Made by a program: the position numbers and the translations under genes | In this document: positions 53,283 to 63,316 of the stretch, one piece after another | Layout of the letters: the number at the start of each line of letters is the position of its first letter | How positions within the stretch are numbered: the stretch's first letter is position 1 | The notes under the pieces: generated by a model | What the model saw: the letters and a program-made list of their open reading frames with translations, nothing else | What the model was told of the DNA's origin: nothing | Database searches by the model: none | NCBI RefSeq assembly: GCF_958298935.1 | Contig: NC_084942.1 | Span: 12,283,501 to 12,347,500 of the forward strand | Source: Phragmites australis | Lineage: Eukaryota; Streptophyta; Magnoliopsida; Poales; Poaceae | Reading direction: 5' to 3' | Length of the DNA stretch: 64,000 nt

Positions 53283-54871
53283 TGGCGACTAGAGGGGGGG
53301 TGAATAGGCACCTCAACAAATTTCTTTTGAAATAGATGGCCTTTTCCTATTTCTCACCCAGCGCACCTCAAAATGCTCAAGCGGAAGCAAAAGAATCAGA
53401 GAGACAAAGCAAGAAGACTAGTTCCATGGCAACATGACTCCACGGATAGAATATGAACCATAGGTTCCATTCAAGACCATTCCATATGTCTTTGTGCATA
53501 AAAACTCGCAACTTTCAAAGAAACTAGAGAAGATGGATACCGGATAAGATATCCTCCAAGATGATAGTCTAGTGGCAAGGGGACTCATGACCCGCTCAAA
53601 TATATGAGTATGTGAGTGTTTAAGCCACTAGCATCAAGAAAAACAACCCTGCAAAGGTGAAATACTGTAGCTCAAAGAAAAGATCACCGGGCAAGGAACC
53701 TCGCCAAGTTGATGATCTAGAGGCAAGGGTACTCAAGACCCATGAGCATACACTCGTATGTGATTTTTTATGCCTCTAGCAAAAAGAAGAATGATCTCAC
53801 AAGGTGCTAAAATTTCAGTCCAAAAACCAAAACGAAAATCAAAACCAAAAACCGAAAAACTTGCAAACTTACAAGGAAACTAATAGAGAGAAACTAGAAG
53901 GAGGGGAATTCAAGCATATGCAAAAATATAAACTTAATTACTCAAAGAGGTTAGCATTATTTTAGGCGGATTACAAATATTTATCTCTCAAAACTCTCAT
54001 GTATTATATAGGCTAAGCACTCATCCTTCTCTAATCTAAAACCCTAGCTCTAAGGCTCTCAAATGGGTGGCACAAGGGGGCTCAAGTGGCTAGTTTAAAG
54101 CTCTCTCTAGCCCTACCCCTCTACTTATAGGCCTAAAAAACTTGGCCCCTAAGTTTCCTAACTTTCCCCCAAAATACCCCTCTCTTGTAGTGCACTCCTG
54201 CCAACCACCGAGGGTATTTTGGTCTATTTTTTTCTTCATTCATCGGACGGCCATGGTGCCTTCACGACATAGCTTCGCTTCGACGCAAGCTTTGCGATGG
54301 TGCCACATACTCCTCCAGTCCTCCCATGATTTTGAGGCCAAACCACGAAATTGCCTGCACGCTTCTCAAAGTGTGACTCACCGCCTTGCTTACACCTTAA
54401 GCAAGTGCTTAGATGTCGACACGTGTACTCCGTCATGCGATCCTGACTGCCAGCAAGTCTCTCCCGCTCCCGATCCCTCAGGCTTCCTTGTCATTTGCAC
54501 CGGCATCCCCTTCGCTTGACTTTGTCAACACGCTGTCTCCATCCGCCTTCAATGCTTTGCTTGACCTCCACGTGTTCAGCTAGGATCACCCTTGACTCCG
54601 CCCGACCTCCTTGATCATCTGGCACCAAGCACTCCGCTTGGCCCAATCATCCCGCCGTCGACCGCCAAGTTGCATCCATCACATACACACCATGAGACAA
54701 GCAACCACATATCTCCAACTCCAATTCTAATTAGTCCATACTCAATATGCTCAAATGAAATCTCAAATCAATTCAAATCACATCAAAGCTCATGCAAAAC
54801 TGAAGATCATCAAACCAAATAAATGACAATATCAATCACTCATCATAAGAAAACCAAAGTATATTTCAACT
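53283..54871. mobile_element. Unclassified 1.6-kb insertion splitting the protease
   Basis: Protease homology stops at GGACCGAGAA (53282) and resumes at TTTCTCAATTGTGATGTT (54875), so the DNA between is an insertion. It begins near TGGCGACTAGAGGGGGGGTG and ends near TATTTCAACTTGG. It contains two related blocks of about 170 bp (53548-53650 and 53700-53780) around TCTAGTGGCAAGG and CCACTAGCA. TGG stands at both junctions. It has no coding sequence, terminal repeat or poly-A tail that I can recognise, so the class is open. Confidence 0.7.
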
Positions 54872-55092
54872 TGGTTTCTCAATTGTGATGTTGTCGACTT
54901 CGAGACAGTGTACAACGCCATCTTAGGATGATCAACTCTTGCCAAGTTTATGGCTACCGCACACTACGCTTATCAGTGTGTGAAGATCCCAGGTTCCGAA
55001 GGGGTCATTACTATCTGGGGTTGCCCTAAGGTAGGTCTCCACTACGACAAGCAAAGTCTCGATATGGCATCTCAACACTGACCCAGCAAGGA
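54872..55092 (+). pseudogene. Tat-like gypsy protease, second part
   Basis: After the insertion the frame gives CDVVDFETVYNAILG, then LAKFMATAHYAYQCVKIPGS, EGVITIWGCPKVGLHYDKQS and a stop at 55080-55082. These are the last strands of the retropepsin and the start of the linker to reverse transcriptase. Reverse transcriptase, RNase H and integrase do not follow; the next recognisable unit is the antisense ORF. Confidence 0.82.
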
Positions 55093-55994
55093 ACCCAAGA
55101 GCTCAAGGCTCAAGGTGAATGAGAAGCCTATATCAGGACTGCGACCATAGTGTCTCGACGAGCAAAACCGATAACCTGGGGATCCAATTCCATGACTAGT
55201 TCGGAACCCATGTAATAGTTCCGTACTACTTTGAAAGTAGTGGAGTCCCTGCTTATCGACTTTATCTAGTTTGTGTCATTTAGGTTTAAGATATTAGGTC
55301 TACAATAGCTCGTGGGTCGTCAATTAGCTTTATAAGTCCCATGTCTAAGTACTAGGAGTACCTTCATAATAATAAAGATCATATTGCCTAGGATTTTGCT
55401 TGAATTCTTTTTTTGCCTTACTTGTCTTCTCATGCATCCTAATGCCCGACAATGGGATAAGTTGCCTCTCGAGTCCTTCATCCCATGCACCCACCTAGGG
55501 CGGCGAAAAGCTTTCTCGTCCCAAAGGCAATATAAGATCTTTTCACTTTATTACGCTTTTTTTTATTTAGACTGCCTACCTAGAAAACCTTTCTGGGTAG
55601 ACAGTCAGGGGCTTAATAAGTACTTAGTACTAGAAACCAAAAATGACATATTGTGTATGTTCTGAACGCCGATTCTAACAAGAAGGGAAGGATCGTTATG
55701 TTGCAATTTCAGGGTTGCAAAAAGTATCCTTATCACGTTCCATGAGTGACCGGGGGCTATGATGCCTTCAACTCAAATGGACCTAAGGTTGGCCATAATA
55801 AGCACTTCGACTAGTGACTAACGTGTCTTGAACTAATCAAAGAAAGAAGTAAAGAATTCATGATATGTTGTCGAACGCATCCAGCACCGGGTACCCTCAT
55901 CGAATGCAAAAGCGTTTAAGATAAAAATGCCTACAAGTCTAACAAGCCATCAAGTTCTTTATTACAAATTGCAAAATGAAAGGTTAAGACAATG
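55093..55994. other. Tat-like element, region where pol is deleted
   Basis: About 0.9 kb without coding homology. It probably spans the deletion join between protease and the 3' non-coding region. A frame at 55384-55665 has no motif. A polypurine-like GACCGGGGGC lies near 55749. Confidence 0.45.
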
Positions 55995-56178
55995 ACCCAA
56001 GGCCAAAGTACATCGCATCCACAAAAGATCTAGCTAACCCGGGCACCTCCTCCACCATCTGTGCTGACTCCTCATCCGTCTCCCCTACCCAAGGCCAAAG
56101 TACATCGCATCCACAAAGGATCTAGCTAACCCGGGCACCTCCTCCACCATCTGTGCTGACTCCTCATCCGTCTCCCCT
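55995..56178. repeat. 92-bp tandem duplication
   Basis: ACCCAAGGCCAAAGTACATC through CTCCCCTA occurs at 55995-56086 and again at 56087-56178 with a single A/G difference. The event is recent compared with the decay around it. Confidence 0.95.
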
Positions 56179-56184
56179 AGGAAG

Positions 56185-58582
56185 TCTTCTTGGAAAACAT
56201 CGGTGTTGATGTTCAGGTAGTGTGCCTTCAGTCCGGCTGCATCGACATCTCCCACGGGCTCCATCTAGATTATGATTCCAGCGAACACCTCCTGGAAGAC
56301 ATCAAGGGTTGCAGCAAGCTGTTGCCGGGTGGTGGACATCTGGGACCCCTCCTGGGCCATGGCGTCATGGGTATCTGAGAGTTCTGTAGAACATTATTTT
56401 CAAAGGGACAAGGTGAAGAGGTGGCATATCTGGGTTGTCGAAGGCTTACCTTCCATTCAGCCCTCTATCTCCACCCACGCATTCTCCTTCTCGGTGACCT
56501 CTCGGGAAAGCTGATGGCACAGCTCGATGGCCTCCTTCTCTAGTTTGGCTACTCGAGCGGTAGCCTTCTCAGTCTGGTCACGGAGCTTATGCAACCGCGA
56601 TGCAAACATCTACAAAATATCATGTTAGTACCTGTTATTTCATCAACTAAACAACTATTTTGTAGGGAAATACTTACCTCAAAGAAGGAGGTGAAGGGCG
56701 ATCCGGGTCACGATTAACCGGGCCTTGGATGATTTCTCTCCAAGTTATGTCCGGAGGTAGCCTGAACTCCCTCTCTCGAGTGTTGGGGGTGATGCGGCCT
56801 TTAGGCCTGAGACCTCCACTCCCTGGCTGTCGATGACCAATTCTAGGGTCTCGTGAGGCTTGCTCCTGCCTCCCTCGGAGGAGGTGATGTCCAGGACTTG
56901 AGGAGGTTGGGACTTGGGGGCTCAAGGCGGAGCTCCGAGCAACCTACGAGAAAGGGATCTAAATCTTGTGCTCCTATCAACATAGGAAACATGTCCATAG
57001 CGACAATAAGTACCTGGGGCACTTCGTGGCTAGCGAGGGTCTTAGCAAAACTAGAATGGAGGCTGGAATCTTGGCTATGATTTCCCTTCCATGATCTTGG
57101 GCCAATGCCTAAATGTACTCAGAGCCACCTCCCCCTGTCCCCGCCTCTGGTGCGGCCAGGGTTGCAACGCTTGATGTGCTCGCAATAATGATTGCCCTTC
57201 CACGATCTTGGGCCGATGCCTAAATGTACTTAGAGTCAACTATCACGGCTACAATGGCTCTAGTTAAATTCTTAAACTTACTAGGGTTGTGGTCGATGTG
57301 CCGAGTGCGGGAATCAAGTTCGGACCTGTAGTGGTCGTAGTTGGGTTTGAATCTTTGGTGGTTGGAGTCAGCTTTGGATCTGTAGGAGGCGGATTCAGGG
57401 CTGGGACCTCGGGGGCTGCGGGTGAAGTAGGAGACATAGGAGCATAAGTGGGTGGTGTCGCGGCATAGAGCCGCCAACCGATGAGTCAATGCCCGCGAAG
57501 AGGTTGTCCTCATCCAGCGCCTTACCGTTGGTGAAGGACGAAGCCTGAGATGTGGCACTGTCGCCACCGCTTCCACTCGGGCCTCTGATCCCCGTGATTT
57601 GGACCTTGTCTGGGTCCACAACCCTAACACTTACATTCTCGGTTTCTGGGTTGGGCTGCCCGCACCTGGGGAGCTTCACAATTCATGACAGTCACCACCA
57701 TGGTTTCGACTACTCGGAAAGAAGAAAAAAAGAAAACAAGAAGGTTCGTGAGACTTACCGACAAGATCCTCTCTTGGGCATTGGCCTCCATCTCTATGAT
57801 GGGGACTGGGACATCCTATTTATTAGACTCAGGGGCTGAGTCAAACAGTAGCCTGGTCCTCTAGTCCACCACCTTTGGCAGGAGTTCTGTGAAAAACAAC
57901 AAACAAAGATGACTCGTAAGAAACAAACCTACAGCTTCCCTAATAGCTACTCAGGATCGACAGGTACATGTCTCACCTTCTCGGGTCAGGTCCATCTCGG
58001 CTATGAACTGTCAAGCACTAGAGATTCTCAACTTCAGAGGGCTCAGGCAATTCTTGATAAAATCCCTAGCTACATCGTATGCCGTAAACCCCCACTCCTT
58101 CAGATACCAAATCTTGTTAATAAGTCTTCTCCATCCACGTAATCCTTAGCAACGGAGCTAGGCCCCGATAAGAGGTCCCGGCGGGCCGGATTGACAGTAG
58201 AACCATTTCCTGTGCCAATCCGACCAGGAGAAGGCCTCACACATATGTGCAAAAATGCTTAGCATAACGATGGAGTTGGGGTTGAGGTGGATGAATTCAA
58301 GACCATAGAAAGCAAGCACCTCAAGAAGAAAGCTGGAAGGAGGGAAACAGAAACTGCAATGAAAGAAATCGAGGAAAACGACGGTCCAGGTGGTGTTTGG
58401 ACTAGGGATCGTTTGACCTACCGCCGATGCACAAGTAATTAGGTCGCAAGAGGGGATTACCTTGTCATGCTCAGCCTTGATTAGATCCTCCTCCAAAATA
58501 TCAGATTCTGCCTAGTCGGGACCGCGCTCACCGCTGCACCGGTGGTAGAGATCTCCACCTTCTCGATCTTTTTTCAGCCCAT
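56185..58582 (-). pseudogene. Antisense ORF of the Tat-like element (putative gypsy-type transposon family)
   Basis: Reading on the minus strand from an ATG at 58582 (Met-Gly-stop, then KKIEKVEIS), the segment 58496-58158 has FPPSSFLLEVLAFYGLEFIH, NSIVMLSIFAHMCEAF. This is the conserved helical block of the family catalogued as putative gypsy type transposon. Further on come a Pro/Ser/Gly-rich disordered part (57220-57679), a segment with REREFRLPPDITWREI (56674-56925) and a coiled coil (RLHKLRDQTEKATARVAKLE, about 56600-56530). Many stops and shifts break it. Antisense ORFs between pol and 3' LTR are a known trait of Tat-lineage elements (Grande, RIRE2); their function is unknown. Confidence 0.75.
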
Positions 58583-58710
58583 GGCGCTGGAGGAATTGTA
58601 GATGGAGGGATTTGGGGGGCTTTAGAGGCAAATGAAAGTGAGAGAGGTGCAAAGAGACGATGGGAGGTAGACGACAACGAAAGGGTGAATGTTGTGTAGG
58701 CTCCCCATCT

Positions 58711-58719
58711 TATTTTATA
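58711..58719 (-). promoter_or_regulatory. TATA box of the antisense ORF
   Basis: The minus strand reads TATAAAATA about 130 bases before the antisense start codon at 58582. Its place is comparable to 33821-33827 in the other Tat-like element. Activity is inferred only. Confidence 0.5.
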
Positions 58720-59345
58720 CAGGACGACAGCTCTTGGAAATGGCTCGTCAACTGATGTCATGGCATGAGTTGAGGCCATGATCTCCTGATTTACCGTCAT
58801 GTTGCATTTAATGCCCAACGCCTGCAAGAGTAGTAACCCAAGGAACCCGGTGCGGTATGCCACAATGGATGTATGTTTTCCCATCGTAATTATGATCTCT
58901 TGTTAGGTAAAAGATTCTCACCACTACCCAAAATCTCCGATGTGACGATCCAACCATATAAGTGTATAATCATTACAGACCCATACGAGCTATTGTGCAC
59001 TTTAGTCATAAAAAATGAGAGTAAGCTATTGCGCCAAGGAAGACAACAAAAATTATTCATTTGTGCCTCACTTGTATATCCTAAAATTTGAATTTGATGT
59101 TATAGGTAACAGGGTTTAGGTAAGTTTCCCAACCTAAATCCTGATACCACACATCACATTCAAACTTAATTCGACACAGTATCATCATTGGCAAACATAG
59201 TTATTTTCTAATATGTAGCTTCATATCATTGGTTTTTTTCATCATTGATAGGATAAAGATAGCTAAGATTCAATTAGATTTCTATAAAAGAAAAACAATC
59301 TAGTAAATATAGCATTATATTTAATAATGTAGCATAGTTGGAGCT
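58720..59345. other. Non-coding interval
   Basis: End of the Tat-like element or flank. No copy of the LTR at 50387-50880 is seen here, so the 3' LTR is missing or too diverged. Confidence 0.4.
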
Positions 59346-59600
59346 TACCTTGGGGCGATGACGACGAGAAGGGACCCGAGGTGTTGGTACGATGGAGGAC
59401 GGGGAGGAAGCTATACCATAGGTGTGGAGGAGGTAGGGGAGGGAGCTATGTCATTGGTGTGGTGGAGGCCAGGGAGGGGGCTGAGGCATTGATGTGGAGG
59501 AGGCCAGAGAGGGAGCCGAGGCGTCGTTGTGGAGGAGGTCAGCATTGGGGTGGATGAGAAGGCATTAGTGTGGTGGCTCGGGAGCAGCTAAGTGTAAAAT
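59346..59600. repeat. Purine-rich minisatellite, about 48-bp unit
   Basis: At least five units with GGTGTGGTGGAGGCCAGGGA, GGGAGCTGAGGC and ATTGGTGTGG recur. Similar arrays often lie inside transposon-borne gene fragments. No frame is convincing. Confidence 0.8.
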
Positions 59601-59635
59601 AAGGGTGGAGTAAAAAAAGTTACATAGGGCAATGA

Positions 59636-59735
59636 TACTATCACTACCGGATCAAGTAACCAACCGGCAATGATATACTATCACTACCGGTTCACAACTA
59701 TAACTCACAATGATAGTATTAATGCACGGGGCATG
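59636..59735. repeat. CACTA-like subterminal repeat block, cut by an LTR insertion
   Basis: Units of ACTATCACTACCGG and ACCGGCAATGATA alternate in both orientations. They resemble the ACCGGCACTGATAGTG units of the nested CACTA but are a separate variant. The block ends where the Tekay LTR begins at 59736. No CACTA terminus is visible, so the element is truncated or the resemblance is superficial. Confidence 0.45.
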
Positions 59736-62700
59736 TGTCACACCCAGTTTTAACGGACAAAACCAAGTGCGGCTTATGTGTGCCCAGGAAGTTTATCACA
59801 CATAAGGACGTCATAGGTGAAATAGCAAAAGCAATACTGTAATTAAATAAACATTCACTTCTTACAAATAAAAGACTTCACCTAAACAACCTCAAATAAT
59901 ACACTAAATGGCAGCTTCTAAACGACGGCAGTGGGACGAAAACATTGGCGACCAATCACTCCACAGGCACCGACTGGAAGACACGCTCCTTAGAACACCA
60001 GGTCGTCGTCTTGGAAATCTTCAAAGTCTTCTACTGAGCAGCATATATTTTTGTAGGAGAAAACAAGGGTGGGCACATAGAGTACTCAGCAAGTGTGGGA
60101 AAGTAATGACATGTAGGCTTATATCAAGAATAGGCTAACACATGGTATATTTGCATAATGCGAGTAATGAAAACACATTTGGACTCAAAAGCATTAAGCA
60201 ATTATTAAATGACTGTTACCCAAACAATTGGATACCTAGCGTACAGGGCTCCCCACCTTGCACACCATAACCGTCCAGTACTCCCTATACTATAACCAAA
60301 ACCACACCATCTAGTACTCCCTGTACCAGAACCATAACCATCTAGTACTCCCTGTACCAGAACCAGAACCATCTACCCTCTAATCATGTGAGGATCCAAG
60401 TCTCTCATATCCGTGAGCACGGCTGTTATAACAGTTTTACACTATGCAGAGGTTGTCTAGCTTTTCCCACAAGTCAATGAATTCCATGTTGCCGTGTTTG
60501 CAAGACACTTAACACACGTCAGTGGTGTGCCGCCAAGAATCACTGTATGACACTTTACACTAACCAGAGACTAATCCAGTATGTGTCTACCCACTAGGTT
60601 TCACCGCCAGGCTTTACGCAAGCAAAGCTCCTACCCAGAAGCCCCCTTTTGTGCTGACCCAACACACACTGGACAGACTCTAATCAGTATGTCACGCCTT
60701 ACCCATATCAGCAAACACTAAACCAACATCATAACCATGTTACCCATCAAACCACTTTGCTCAAGGCCTAAGGTTCCATGTTGCTAGACCATTAACAAAT
60801 TAACCATCAATGTTGTATATGCTCATTAGTCAAGATTATGTCACTTCTTAACATCCCAAAAGCATGGCTAAGCAATCTACCCATAAAAGACACCTAACCA
60901 TAAACCATCTAGGTTCCAAGAGATGATAAGGGAAAATCTAGGGAAAACCCTAACATAGGTGACTACCCATCATATTGACAGACATTGCATGCAGTTTATT
61001 AAAACCAAAACATTTAAAAACATAGGTTCAATATAATCAAGGACACTTGCCTTCTCCTTGCTGCTGCTCAGTGTATTCTTGCTCCTGGTCTTGATGTTCC
61101 TCAAATTGATCCGGGAAGTTATCGGCTAACCGCACAATAACCGACAAACAAACAAACAAGATACACTAAGAACAGAGCACAAAACAAAAGATCAATGAGA
61201 TAAAAGCTATTTAGAAAGAAAGAGCACTAAAAAACGAATCTATCGGTGCAAGAATCGCTTAAAACGAAGCTACGATGAAAAAGTTAGGGCTAAAACAAAT
61301 CTAGGGTTGAATCTGAAAAAGAAAAGGACTTATTTTGAATTAAACAGAAAGTTTAGGGACCTTTTGGTAAAAATAGGGGACCTAATTGTAATTATGGAAA
61401 AGTATAGGGACTTAACTGTAAAAAGACAGGGCTCTTTTGTTATTACAGAAAAGTATAGGGGTCTTTCTGCAAAATTACCAATTTCCAGGAATTATTAGAT
61501 TTATTTTTATACTGAAAAAGCTTGAAAAATTGACTGGGCTGCTTTAGCTGACGTGGCACGGTGACAAGGATAACACATCAGCAGAGAGGGCTAGGTGGCA
61601 GCTGAGGTGGCTGGATGACATGGCGTGGCTGCTGACAGGTTTAAGAAGCGACACGTGGTAGCTTCTGGTTGGTTAGCCGAAGGGGTATGAATAGATCTAA
61701 TCTGTGCTGATGAGGATAGATCCAACGGCTGAGCTCAAAGGGGACGGTCGGTGGAGGAGTTCTCGGTGGAGTCGAGCTCGGCACAGCGGCGACACGCTGG
61801 AGTAGAGAGAAAAGAGTCATTGCCGGCCTCAAACTTTGACGATGAGCGGCGGATTAGCTTCAGGAGGGAGAGAGCATCCCGTTTGAGGGTTTACCGAGAG
61901 CGAATCAGCACTGGAGAAGCTTGGCGGCGACGAGGGGCGGCGGAAGGCTGGGGTCTTTGTCGGAGAGGGCGCTCCGGCGACCAAACGGCAAAGATGACGA
62001 CGGCTAGAGCTCCGGCGGGTGGCTGTTAAGCTCGGAGGTGGCTAGACCGAGGCTAAGCGGCACGGGAGCGGCGCAGCGGCGAGGGCAGCCAAGCGGCGGC
62101 GCTAATGGCATCGGGGAGCTCGGATTCGTCGATTTGGCTCGGATTTCGGCGGTTTTGGCGATGGGAGATCCGAGGGGGACGGCCGGTGGTTATATAAGCG
62201 GCAAAAAGAAGGTCGGGGCGGGCTGGGACTCTCAAAGGCAGCGACGATTCGACTCGGATACGGCGGCGGAGTCCGGGTGGAAGACGAGTCCGACACGCGG
62301 GCCCCACGTGGTGGCGACTCGGGTGAAGGCGGCTTGGCGCGGGGCGTCTTCGGCGCGGCGGCTAATGGGTGCGCGCTGAATTGGGCCGAGGCAGACGAGC
62401 GCAGCCCAGGCGGGAGGGAGGCGAGGGCTGAGCAAGCCGGTTGGGCGTGCTGGACCAGGCTGAAAGGAGGTTTGGGCTGGGGGGGGGGGGAAAGAAAAAG
62501 GCAGCCTGAGAGAAGGTTTATTCTTTTCCTTTTTTTCTTTCTAAATTAAATTCCAAATTCAAAATCAAATTCAAAGCAAATCCTCTTCAAATAAAATCCA
62601 TCAAAAGCCAAATAAAAATCCTATTTGCCTAATTTAGCATGAATGCATAATAATCAATTATATCCTATGTCAAATATATTTTCTTGATATAAAATAGGAT

Positions 62701-62785
62701 TTTACTCTTTTTAATTATTTAAGCTCATATTAAACTCTAGCAATTTTTAAGAAATTTCTATAGGTGGAAAAATTAGGGTGTTACA
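59736..62785 (-). repeat. 3' LTR of a Tekay/Del-type chromovirus, 3.05 kb, minus strand
   Basis: On the minus strand it starts TGTAACACCCTAATTTTTCC and ends CTGGGTGTGACA, giving TG...CA ends with the inverted TGTNACACCC form of this clade. It holds the CTTGCTGAGTACTCTATGTG motif, a GC-rich segment (61740-62470) and a stretch of GGGACCTTTTGGTAAA-like repeats (61350-61470). The polypurine tract and the polyprotein end adjoin its right side, so it is the 3' LTR. GCATG at 59731-59735 is the presumed left target duplication; the partner lies outside the window. Confidence 0.85.
61345..61475. repeat. Short tandem repeats inside the LTR
   Basis: Three to four degenerate units containing AGTATAGGGACTTAACTGTA and TAGGGGACCTAATTGTAA, with a period of about 40 bases, lie within the 3-kb LTR. 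Confidence 0.6.
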
Positions 62786-62800
62786 AACCTACCCCCTTGG
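62786..62800 (-). other. Polypurine tract of the chromovirus
   Basis: The minus strand reads CCAAGGGGGTAGGTT immediately before the LTR start TGTAACACCC. It is the priming site for plus-strand DNA and confirms the minus orientation. Confidence 0.75.
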
Positions 62801-62808
62801 AATGAATC

Positions 62809-63316
62809 TCACCCTCGAGATTCACATGGAGCAGAGAAGAGATGAGGAAACTCTGCCTTCAGATCTTCTTCCCTTTCCCAAGTTGCTTCATCTTCCTAGT
62901 GGTGACTCCATTGCACTTTGCACATTAGTATTACCTTGGTTCTGGTTACTGTTTCCGATCTCTCAAGAATTTTCTCAGGATACTCTGTATAAGAGAGATC
63001 TTCCTGAACATCCAGTTCCTCCATTGGTAATTGTTCCTCTGGCACTCGAAGACACTTCTTCAACTGGGAAACATGGAAGACATCATGCACATCTGACAGT
63101 TGAGGCGGTAATTCCAACTGATAAGCTACTTCTCCCCTCTTATCCAATATCTTGAAGGGTCCAATGAATCTTGGTGATAACTTTCCTTTAACCTTAAACC
63201 TACGAAGATCTCTTATAGGCGAAACCTTAAGGTAGACTGTTATCAGCATAACTTTTCTGTCTGGATTGTGCAATCCTCAGATTTTCTTGAATTATCTGGA
63301 CTTGCTTTTCTGCAAC
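62809..63316 (-). pseudogene. Chromovirus polyprotein, C-terminal integrase tail and chromodomain
   Basis: After a stop that ends the integrase frame at 63317, the minus strand continues VQIIQENLRIAQSRQKSYAD. A small deletion with frame change then leads to VYLKVSPIRDLRRFKVKGKL, SPRFIGPFKILDKRGEVAYQ (GPY/F-type module) and DVHDVFHVSQLKKCL. The chromodomain-like end has VQWSHH, a stop at 62896, then EDEATWEREEDLKAEFPHLF, ending at 62809. The GPF module and C-terminal chromodomain direct integration in chromoviruses. Three lesions make this copy inactive, but most of the sequence is clean. Confidence 0.88.

Noticed and set aside
58873..59091. 72-residue plus frame
   Set aside because: No motif, AT-rich flank of the Tat-like element, no neighbour support.
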